Assembly: GCA_002439605.1 (NCBI GenBank)
Contig: DJOI01000009.1
Coordinates: 760-32,927 of the forward strand
DNA length: 32,168 bases
Direction of reading: 5' to 3'
Source of the DNA: Candidatus Segatella mututuai
GTDB taxonomy: Bacteria > Bacteroidota > Bacteroidia > Bacteroidales > Bacteroidaceae
The number at the start of each line of letters is the position of its first letter. The stretch's first letter is position 1. Positions 1 to 6,388 of this stretch are shown piece after piece. Made by a program: the position numbers and the translations under genes. A model generated the notes under the pieces. The model saw only the letters and a program-made list of their open reading frames with translations, was not told the DNA's origin and ran no database searches.

Positions 1-32
1 GTTTCAATCCACGCACCCACGTGGGGTGCGAC
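1..32 (-). CRISPR. Leader-proximal repeat of a type I-C CRISPR array (array continues off the left edge)
   Basis: Read on the minus strand, this 32-nt unit starts GTCGCACCCC and ends GGATTGAAAC, the classic type I-C repeat form. It folds as a 7-bp stem, CGCACCC against GGGTGCG, with a 5-nt CACGT loop. It lies downstream of cas2 on the transcribed strand, where type I-C arrays normally sit. The Cas5c nuclease is expected to cut at the 3' base of the hairpin, leaving the ATTGAAAC-type handle. Only one copy is visible, so repetition itself is not seen. The call rests on repeat form plus context. Confidence 0.88.
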
Positions 33-209
33 CGGCGTATTCAGCAAAAGGCTGAATATCACACTGCAAAAATACAATTTTTGCGAGAGATAGAAAAATT
101 ATATGTATTAAAAGTTAATAAAGCTCTAAAATTGTATAATCTGTTGATTATGAAAGGGTGCGAAACTAATGGTGTTTTGTGCAACTCTATAAGTTCGCAC
201 CCCTTGGTG
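33..209 (-). promoter_or_regulatory. CRISPR leader with probable pre-crRNA promoter
   Basis: This AT-rich, non-coding stretch separates cas2 from the first repeat. On the minus strand it has a Bacteroidota -7 box, TATTTTTG, at 67-74. That would start transcription near 60-63, about 30 nt before the repeat. No good TTTG lies 19 nt upstream, so the -33 element is weak. Immediately before the repeat is a perfect 8-bp inverted repeat, TATTCAGC/GCTGAATA (38-45 and 51-58, 5-nt loop). It would form the 5' end of the pre-crRNA. The leader function is inferred from position. Confidence 0.6.
156..202 (-). terminator. Inverted repeat 8 nt after cas2, possible cas-operon terminator or leader element
   Basis: GGGTGCGAA (156-164) and TTCGCACCC (194-202) form a 9-bp stem around a 29-nt loop. 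It extends to 11 bp with one bulge, and on the minus strand is followed by TTTC. It starts 8 nt after the cas2 stop codon. The seven bases GGGTGCG/CGCACCC are identical to the stem arms of the CRISPR repeat. It could be a weak terminator for the cas mRNA or a protein-binding palindrome in the leader. The long loop and poor U-tract make termination uncertain. Confidence 0.35.
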
Positions 210-500
210 TTAAATGATAAGTTCGCCTGTAAGATCAATGCTAAGATCCTTTCCTATAATTTCAACTTTGTGTTTCCAATTGCTGCCTAAGATATAAAAA
301 CGAATGCTGTCTTGGTTATAATCGATTATGCAATCTAATTGGTTGCGCAGTTTCACGAATTGCGCTTCAGTCAAGATGCACTCGAAAACAGAATTCTGAA
401 CTCTTTTTCCATAATCCAAACAAGCTCTTGCTACGTTTCGCAATCGCTTGGCTCCTTTATGTGAAGTGATGTTGACATCATAAGTAATTAGTACAAACAT
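210..500 (-). CDS. cas2: CRISPR-associated endonuclease Cas2
   Basis: The 96-residue product begins MFVLITYDVN, the Cas2 beta-1 strand ending in the metal-binding aspartate (D8). A ferredoxin-like fold of normal length follows. Cas2 forms the dimeric core of the Cas1-Cas2 integrase that inserts new spacers at the leader-repeat junction. Its start codon lies 3 nt after the cas1 stop, so the two are almost certainly translated from one mRNA. It is the last cas gene before the leader and array, as usual in type I-C. No disruption is seen. Confidence 0.96.
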   Translation of the reverse strand: MFVLITYDVNITSHKGAKRLRNVARACLDYGKRVQNSVFECILTEAQFVKLRNQLDCIIDYNQDSIRFYILGSNWKHKVEIIGKDLSIDLTGELII

Positions 501-503
501 AAG

Positions 504-1526
504 CTATTTGATTAAAAATACAGGATAATCATCTAAATCTTTACGAATGAATCTTGTAAGAAGCATGGACTGGATGTATGGAATAAGCCCGATACTCACT
601 TTCTCATTGAGATAAGGATGCGTAATTTGCTCTTTCTTCCTGTTTTGCCAAGCAGTAAGAATGGTTTTGCGCCCAGAGTCTGTCATGACAATTCCTTCAT
701 CACCTTGCTTGATAAAATCTTTGATAGTGATTTGCTTTCTATTGATGAGCGACAATACCAATCTGTCTCCAAGATAGGCTCGCAACTCTTCCATCATATC
801 TAATGCAAGGGAAGCCCTTCCTGGCCTTAGCGTATGCATGAAACCAACATAAGGGTCTAAGCCTACTGTTTCTAAAGCCGAAGTCATGTCATTACATATC
901 AGAGTATATACGAAAGAGAGCATGGCATTGATGGCATCTTTAGGCGGTCTTCGATTGCGCCCATCAAAAATAAAATCATCCTTTTGATTCAGAATCAAAT
1001 GAGAGAACACCCCAAAGTAACAAGTTGCGGCCTCTCCTTCAATACCTCTGATGCTTTCTATGGTATCTGCGTTCAATACTCTTCTTTTGCATCTTGCCAA
1101 ATCTTCTGCGGCATTGGCAATGATTTCATGATCTCCATTGTCACGGATGAATCTTCGTAGGATGTTACGGTAGTTCTGAATTTTTCCACCAATGAATAGC
1201 TTGCACAAATGTAACGAGTAGTTTGAATCATCAGAATTCTTATATTGCGCTTTGCGTAGCAATACATTCCCTTTTGTTGGACCTTGCGAGCGACTGATGT
1301 ATCTTCCTTGTGGAGAAAGGAAAGTTAGGGACACACCGTTGTCCGCACAAAGTTTCATTACTCCTGGACTTGCCCCCATATAGCCAAATGTAATAATTTG
1401 CTCTATGTTATGAATTGGTATGCGAAATATCTCGGTTTGCTTGACGGATACGACTACGCTCAATCCGTCTTTGCTAAGGTAAGCCTCTGGGGTTGTAACA
1501 TATAATGTATTAAGTAATATCCTCAT
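504..1526 (-). CDS. cas1: CRISPR-associated integrase Cas1 (type I-C)
   Basis: The 340-residue protein has the Cas1 layout: an N-terminal beta domain, then a helical catalytic domain. The metal-ligand block GIEGEAATCYF is at about 161-171 (E163/E165 region). Further C-terminal are H231 (FMHTLRPGR) and the acidic cluster D243-E247. With Cas2 it captures prespacers and integrates them at the leader-proximal repeat, and in type I-C it works with Cas4. The start overlaps the 3' end of cas4 by 17 nt, implying translational coupling. Length and key residues are intact, so adaptation should be functional. Confidence 0.97.
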   Translation of the reverse strand: MRILLNTLYVTTPEAYLSKDGLSVVVSVKQTEIFRIPIHNIEQIITFGYMGASPGVMKLCADNGVSLTFLSPQGRYISRSQGPTKGNVLLRKAQYKNSDDSNYSLHLCKLFIGGKIQNYRNILRRFIRDNGDHEIIANAAEDLARCKRRVLNADTIESIRGIEGEAATCYFGVFSHLILNQKDDFIFDGRNRRPPKDAINAMLSFVYTLICNDMTSALETVGLDPYVGFMHTLRPGRASLALDMMEELRAYLGDRLVLSLINRKQITIKDFIKQGDEGIVMTDSGRKTILTAWQNRKKEQITHPYLNEKVSIGLIPYIQSMLLTRFIRKDLDDYPVFLIK

Positions 1527-2181
1527 ATAAGTTGTGGTTTAAATAGGTTGAGACTTGCATACAATCACTCATCTCTGGCATACAGATGTCTTTTAGCGAA
1601 CAATTCTTGCAATGGCGCTCCTTTATGGCAGGTGGCATCTTGCCACTTTTGAAGATGTCATGCATCTGAATGGCACATTGTTTGGTTGTTTTTCTCAAAT
1701 GGTCTGAGATGGCAATCGTTTCTCGATGCTTGACTTCATCATAGTACAGCGCACCATAAGGAATATTGATACCATACATCTCCTCCAAACATATAGTTTG
1801 TGCTGCTAATTGTACCTCGTCCCTTTCGTCTGGTTTGCTGTGACCTCTTTTATATTCCACTGGATAAGGCTTCCAAAACCCCTTGTATCTCGGATGGGTG
1901 ATGGCATTCTCTTCAGAATCGGAAGGTAACAATTCTACAGCATCTGTTATGCCATAAAGTCCTAGCTCCTTGGATGCGATATGCAAGGAGCGGAGTGTTA
2001 TGACATCACCATTCTTCTGGCGGTAGAAGGGATTATCTATATTTTTATGTAGGATATTCCCTTCTGTCGTCAACTTATTATCTGCCCATTGCTGTTCAAT
2101 ATGAATCAAAGCCCACTGTCGGGGACAGAACATGAAGTGCTGTATCCCCGACAACATGAGCATTTCTTCTTCTGTGTACAT
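1510..2181 (-). CDS. cas4: CRISPR-associated exonuclease Cas4
   Basis: The 223-residue RecB-family nuclease has the four iron-sulfur cysteines of Cas4: C19 near the N-terminus and C191, C194 and C200 at the C-terminus. Nuclease motifs are also present: D80 (GITDAV), E109-x-K111 (PVEYKRG) and Q124 (VQLAAQ). Cas4 trims prespacers and helps choose PAM-bearing ends for Cas1-Cas2. It lies 7 nt after cas7 and overlaps cas1 by 17 nt. All expected ligands are present and no truncation is apparent. Confidence 0.96.
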   Translation of the reverse strand: MYTEEEMLMLSGIQHFMFCPRQWALIHIEQQWADNKLTTEGNILHKNIDNPFYRQKNGDVITLRSLHIASKELGLYGITDAVELLPSDSEENAITHPRYKGFWKPYPVEYKRGHSKPDERDEVQLAAQTICLEEMYGINIPYGALYYDEVKHRETIAISDHLRKTTKQCAIQMHDIFKSGKMPPAIKERHCKNCSLKDICMPEMSDCMQVSTYLNHNLYEDIT

Positions 2182-2188
2182 AGTGATA

Positions 2189-3049
2189 CTAAATAAGTTC
2201 TTCTACTATTACACCTGATGGTAAGTCATCTTTTTCAATAGTTACATTGTAATCTTTGAAAGATCTTGGTGCCGAGTCTGTATTCTTCTCAATCTTAACC
2301 AAGTCAAACAACTTGTTTGCAGGAGCATTGCCCAGTACAGAATCATGCTTGAATACAATAAGCTTCTGAGCACTCATCAATCCGCGAGCCGCAGAGCGAT
2401 CCATATCAAACATATTTTTCAATGCTTCCCAAAAGAGTTGAAGATCTTCCTCTGAGAAACCAGTCTGCTGGGCAAGATTGGCAGAGATAAAGCCATGGCA
2501 AACGTAGAGTCCATAAGGAATGGTAGCTTTGCGTCCCATAGTATGGTTTTCTCCATTCTGTTTGTCGGCTTCACCTGGAGTTGCCACGGCTACACGCGTG
2601 ATAGAATGCTCCGCTGTTGCAACAGTATCCACAGAACGAGCAAAAGTCAACTGGATAGGTCCTCGTACTTGGCCAGCGTTCTTGCCTGTTGACATTACTG
2701 CACCAAATGTACGAATATCATAATAGTTTTTGCACATAAAACGACGTGCAGCTGCTGTCTTTTCTTTGGCATCCTTGATTCCTTTAACTTCTGAATCATC
2801 ATGTGCCTTATCAATCTCATCGTTGAGTACGGCTTTTTCTTTGATAAAAATGTCAAAACCATCCGAAAGTTCCTTGGCAATTTGCACATAGTTGCGTACT
2901 TTTCTTTTCAAGCACACATCTGTTACCAACCCCATGCCTGTTTCTGCATCTACACGAGGAAGGTTACCTGCATCTGGATCACCATTAGGATTACCATCCT
3001 GTACATCAAACATGTAAACGAAATCAAAACGATTATTCAATGTTGCCAT
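2189..3049 (-). CDS. cas7: Cascade backbone protein Cas7 (Csd2, type I-C)
   Basis: The 286-residue product opens with RFDFVYMFDVQDGNPNGDPD, the characteristic start of the Csd2/Cas7 RAMP family. It carries the usual central block around GPIQLTFARSVD and TIPYGLYVCHGF. Several copies coat the crRNA spacer in the type I-C Cascade complex. The gene lies 27 nt after cas8c and 7 nt before cas4. The start codon chosen gives the full conserved N-terminal beta strand. Length matches the family. Confidence 0.96.
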   Translation of the reverse strand: MATLNNRFDFVYMFDVQDGNPNGDPDAGNLPRVDAETGMGLVTDVCLKRKVRNYVQIAKELSDGFDIFIKEKAVLNDEIDKAHDDSEVKGIKDAKEKTAAARRFMCKNYYDIRTFGAVMSTGKNAGQVRGPIQLTFARSVDTVATAEHSITRVAVATPGEADKQNGENHTMGRKATIPYGLYVCHGFISANLAQQTGFSEEDLQLFWEALKNMFDMDRSAARGLMSAQKLIVFKHDSVLGNAPANKLFDLVKIEKNTDSAPRSFKDYNVTIEKDDLPSGVIVEELI

Positions 3050-3076
3050 AATATTTTTATTTTAAATGTTTATACT

Positions 3077-3439
3077 TTAGTCTTTGTTCTCTTCTTTTTT
3101 TGCAAAGAAATCCTGTCTTTGATGATAATATCCCACAAAGAAACGTCCTTGGTCTTGCAAGTCAAGATGCGCAGGAAAACCATCAGCAGCAATCTTGTCT
3201 ATAATTTCTTGCTTAAGTTTCTCGTAGAATACTTTTTTTCCATCATTAGAAAGATTCTCCAAATGATGAGAGGAAAGGTTCAGAATGGTTGCAAACACCG
3301 ATGAAGGCGTTGCGCTAGCAGCATTCATGTAACGTTCACGAATACTGTGGCTATTGTTTGCATCTTCTTGAATCTTATCAAGAACTGCAAAAAGGCGACC
3401 ACATAGGTAACCTTGGTTTGTGCTACTTTTGTCTAACAT
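3077..3439 (-). CDS. Probable Cas11c small subunit from an internal start in cas8c
   Basis: In-frame internal initiation at the ATG of MLDKSSTNQGYL would give a 120-residue helical protein, close to the known size of Cas11c. Independent translation of Cas11 from within cas8c is established for other type I-C systems. The upstream context is A-rich (AATAAAAAAATAGAAG), which favours initiation in Bacteroidota. An alternative start 20 codons upstream (MAIIKAYLNR, 140 residues) has a less favourable context. The product is inferred by analogy and was not recognised by a motif of its own. Confidence 0.5.
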   Translation of the reverse strand: MLDKSSTNQGYLCGRLFAVLDKIQEDANNSHSIRERYMNAASATPSSVFATILNLSSHHLENLSNDGKKVFYEKLKQEIIDKIAADGFPAHLDLQDQGRFFVGYYHQRQDFFAKKEENKD

Positions 3440-4810
3440 AACTTCTATTTTTTTATTGTTATCATTTTGTCTGTTCAAATATGCCTTGATGATTGCCATG
3501 CGAGCAATACGATTAGCACCATCTCTTTCTGCTCTGATTCTGGCAATGCATGCAGAGAGTAGGGTGTAAGGGTATGGTACTCCTTGGAAGATACTCTTGA
3601 TGGTAGCTTCTGGTAAATTTGGGGTAACATCCGTTTGCTTGCCACCAAGAGTGACTGCATATAGCATTTCCTTGATACCCATATAAGGTTTCTTGTCTTT
3701 ATGAACGATCTCCATATCATTGAAATGGCGAAGAATCATTCCTGCAAAATCTTTCAAAGAGGTTTCCGACCAATATACTACTGCTATTCGTGCTGCGTTT
3801 GGAGCTAGTCCTAAAATATAGAAACGATCATCCAAATTTGTTCTTAGGACACCAGAAACAATCGACGAGAACACCTTACGAACCTGCTCTATTTTTGCGT
3901 TAGGATTATCCTCTTTCGTTTCAGAATATCCCAACAAATCAAACAGGCTCTCTTCGGCCTCCTCGGCGGCCTCATTACTTGACGATGCCCAAAATACAAA
4001 GGTACGGTTTCCGACCATGAATTTATTCCGTGAACCTTTGGAAAGAAGCTTTAATAAAGCTGTTGTGTATTTAAACTCAGCTTCTTCGGAGATAGGAGCA
4101 TTTAATCCCATTTTCTTACCATACGAATCATAACCAGAACTAATTTGGAATGCAACCAACTTTGCATTGCTTTTACCCCCGATAATGAAAGAACTATAAG
4201 TAGTATTTACTGGTTTGCTTTTTATACCTGTTATCAAACATATTGCTTCTTTATTGTCGTTTGACATTGCTTTTATTCTTTCATTGATAATCTCTGCATC
4301 GCATGCCGCATATCCATTTACGCCTTCAATACTAAAAGTAATATTTTTGGATAAGAATTTACAAAAGTCCTTCCAGTTGTTATCTTGTCGTATTTTGTCA
4401 ATAAGACGTACATCATATCTTTGGTAAAAGAGATGTATGGCTTTTGAGTATTTATTATTCGGTAATGATAGGAAAACATTGTCTATTGATTTTTTAAAAG
4501 CACTAAAGTTTTTATTATTGCCTTTAAATTCTTTTGTAAAATCAAAGTCTTCCTTGTCTTTTACATCTTTTAAGCCTAATAGATAAGAGCCGTTGTCTCC
4601 CATGCAGTGTGGTAAAGGAGCAGATGTTCGCTCTTCTGGTCTGAATGTTAGAAGGGGCAGTCCGTCTTTATCACCAAGTGGCTCTAAACGAATAAAATTT
4701 CCTAAACCATCCAAAACTATCGAATAGTAAAATGGAACATAAGCCCAACCTATAGGAGCGACATCTTTGCCACTCCTATCATAATAGTCATATAATGCTT
4801 TTAATATCAT
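3077..4810 (-). CDS. cas8c: Cascade large subunit Cas8c (Csd1)
   Basis: The 577-residue protein starts MILKALYDYYDRSG, typical of Csd1/Cas8c, and has the usual length for the family. It recognises the PAM and holds the R-loop in type I-C Cascade. Its ATG overlaps the cas5c stop in an ATGA arrangement (4807-4810), so the genes are translationally coupled. In other type I-C systems the C-terminal part is also made separately as the small subunit Cas11c from an internal start. A suitable start is seen here and listed separately. No frame disruption is visible. Confidence 0.95.
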   Translation of the reverse strand: MILKALYDYYDRSGKDVAPIGWAYVPFYYSIVLDGLGNFIRLEPLGDKDGLPLLTFRPEERTSAPLPHCMGDNGSYLLGLKDVKDKEDFDFTKEFKGNNKNFSAFKKSIDNVFLSLPNNKYSKAIHLFYQRYDVRLIDKIRQDNNWKDFCKFLSKNITFSIEGVNGYAACDAEIINERIKAMSNDNKEAICLITGIKSKPVNTTYSSFIIGGKSNAKLVAFQISSGYDSYGKKMGLNAPISEEAEFKYTTALLKLLSKGSRNKFMVGNRTFVFWASSSNEAAEEAEESLFDLLGYSETKEDNPNAKIEQVRKVFSSIVSGVLRTNLDDRFYILGLAPNAARIAVVYWSETSLKDFAGMILRHFNDMEIVHKDKKPYMGIKEMLYAVTLGGKQTDVTPNLPEATIKSIFQGVPYPYTLLSACIARIRAERDGANRIARMAIIKAYLNRQNDNNKKIEVMLDKSSTNQGYLCGRLFAVLDKIQEDANNSHSIRERYMNAASATPSSVFATILNLSSHHLENLSNDGKKVFYEKLKQEIIDKIAADGFPAHLDLQDQGRFFVGYYHQRQDFFAKKEENKD

Positions 4811-5499
4811 CTTAAAATCTCCTCACTATTTAATGGTGGAACAATGATTATCCCATGTTTCATCTCTGCACGATAGAACATAGCTTGAATATTCTTTGGA
4901 TTCGAGAAATCCATATCATATAGCATGATTCCTAAATTTTTATCGCCACCTTGCTCTGGTGTTATAGCTGGGTTCAACTCGTCAGTCTCTACATTGACAA
5001 GACGGAACGAAGCAGAGAACTCACGAGTTCCAAGGTAGGGTTGATTGAAGCATTGACCTTTGCTTGCTCTACGCTCAAACATTTGGTAATACTTCTTCGG
5101 ATTCTCATCCTTGCCAGGTTCGTGCACAAAAAAGTCTCCTTCTTCTTTTCGCTTAGCAACTGAACGAAATTCCATTTTAGCCCAAATACGATAGCGGACG
5201 TCTTTCAGAAGAAGGCTGTTTTTCTGTTGTCTCTTCTCCTCTATATATATGGGAGATTTGGTGGCAACGGCTCCAACTTCGTTTCTGCGTACCGATGTCC
5301 ATTTGATCGGATTCAACACTTCTATCTTGGTTATCTGCCAATGAATAGCTGGTTTCCAAAAGATTGCTTCAAAAATAGCGCGAGCTGCTGATGGCGTTAT
5401 AACGTCATAACTGACTCGCTCCACTTTTAGCTCTGGTCGAGTGAAGCAAGCCATATCGCCCCAAACTTCCAAACAAAACTCTTTGTCAGTATATTCCAT
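4807..5499 (-). CDS. cas5: crRNA-processing endoribonuclease and Cascade subunit Cas5c (Cas5d)
   Basis: The likely start is the ATG at 5499 (MEYTDKEFCLEVWGD), giving 230 residues. A longer frame to 5568 would add a Lys-rich stretch overlapping the upstream gene and is rejected. The conserved Cas5d block, ending RRASKGQC and PYLGTREF, is at about residues 143-161. In type I-C this protein replaces Cas6: it cuts pre-crRNA and then caps the 5' handle. By eye, the site of the family's Lys-His pair appears to hold K136-Y137, which needs alignment. The start follows the BRO-like gene's stop by 1 nt (TAATATG), and the end overlaps cas8c by 4 nt. Confidence 0.95.
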   Translation of the reverse strand: MEYTDKEFCLEVWGDMACFTRPELKVERVSYDVITPSAARAIFEAIFWKPAIHWQITKIEVLNPIKWTSVRRNEVGAVATKSPIYIEEKRQQKNSLLLKDVRYRIWAKMEFRSVAKRKEEGDFFVHEPGKDENPKKYYQMFERRASKGQCFNQPYLGTREFSASFRLVNVETDELNPAITPEQGGDKNLGIMLYDMDFSNPKNIQAMFYRAEMKHGIIIVPPLNSEEILR

Positions 5500-5500
5500 A

Positions 5501-6376
5501 TTATTTTTCTTCTTTATCGTCATTATTCTCTTTGTCTCCAATTTCTTTTTTCGCCTTTTGTGCCTCAAAGAATCTTTTGGCAGAGAGTGGAGAAATTACC
5601 TGTCGGCCAGTTTTAGACTCCAATTCTTTTCTTGCCACCATAGCTACATTGCCACCTTCTTTAGCACATTGCTTGTTTTCGTCCAACGTTTGAGGATTCT
5701 TGGCTTTGGTGATGCTTGTAGCAGACAATTCTGCAAGCATATTGAGAACAAGCTCTTCGTTGGTCATGTTATCTCGAAGATTCTCTTTCTTTAGACCTTT
5801 GAATTGCTTGTATTCTTTGGTCGTTCTTTCTGCCCACGCTTGATAGATAATGTCGGTTAGTGATGCGTATTGGACACCTTCTTCTACATTGTGCAATTTC
5901 CATTGGTCTGTCAAGTCCTTACGTATCTCAATGCTCTTAAGACGTTGATTAATCCAATTATCAGAATAGCCAAGAAACTTATAATCCATCATTGCCTGTT
6001 GTATGCTCAATTCTGGATCTTGCATCTGGTCTAATCTTTCAGCTCCAACTTTGGCAAGCCACATTTTAAATGGTTCTGCCTTGGGTGACGGAATTGATTG
6101 GATAATTCGTAAAAGCTGCTCTGTATCAGCTACATCAGTCATACGCATTTTACCATCCGTAGCTCGCATTTTCAAACCGTGACAGTTTGTCACGGTTTCA
6201 TTTCCTTCGGCTTTTAGACGTTGTTTTAGTTTACGCCAATATGCTGGTGGATCAGCACTCTCCGTTAATACCGCTACAACATCAACAATGGAGAAATACC
6301 ATTTCTCTTTTTCGTCATCCCATACGGTGCGAATCATGTCGTCTCCAAATAGCTTTATTGCGTTCTTCTTTACCAT
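5501..6376 (-). CDS. BRO-N / DinD-like protein embedded in the cas operon
   Basis: The 291-residue protein has a BRO-N-type DNA-binding domain at about 1-115 (for example WYFSIVDVVAVLTES and the YWRKLKQRL helix). A linker is followed at about 190-270 by a DinD-like C-terminal region (FKGLKKENLRDNMTNEELV, then GGNVAMVARKELESKTG). It ends in a Lys/Glu/Asp tail. BRO-N proteins are often phage antirepressors. E. coli DinD is an SOS-induced protein reported to inhibit RecA. The gene starts 12 nt after cas3 and ends 1 nt before cas5c, so it is co-expressed with interference genes. It is not part of the canonical type I-C gene set. Family assignment is from recognised motifs; the role in CRISPR is unknown. 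Confidence 0.82.
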   Translation of the reverse strand: MVKKNAIKLFGDDMIRTVWDDEKEKWYFSIVDVVAVLTESADPPAYWRKLKQRLKAEGNETVTNCHGLKMRATDGKMRMTDVADTEQLLRIIQSIPSPKAEPFKMWLAKVGAERLDQMQDPELSIQQAMMDYKFLGYSDNWINQRLKSIEIRKDLTDQWKLHNVEEGVQYASLTDIIYQAWAERTTKEYKQFKGLKKENLRDNMTNEELVLNMLAELSATSITKAKNPQTLDENKQCAKEGGNVAMVARKELESKTGRQVISPLSAKRFFEAQKAKKEIGDKENNDDKEEK

Positions 6377-6388
6377 ATTTTATTCTTT

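Noticed and set aside
156..202. A degenerate second CRISPR repeat-spacer unit in the leader
   Set aside because: Only the 7-8 nt arm is shared; the rest of the repeat (GTTTCAATCC side and loop) is absent on both flanks.
21..290. An 89-codon plus-strand frame across the CRISPR repeat, leader and cas2 end
   Set aside because: It starts inside the repeat and overlaps the cas2 coding end. No motif or promoter supports it.
5500..5568. N-terminal extension of Cas5c by 23 residues
   Set aside because: The extension is Lys/Arg-rich, overlaps the BRO-like gene, and does not match Cas5c, whose conserved start is MEYTDKEFCLEVWGD at 5499.
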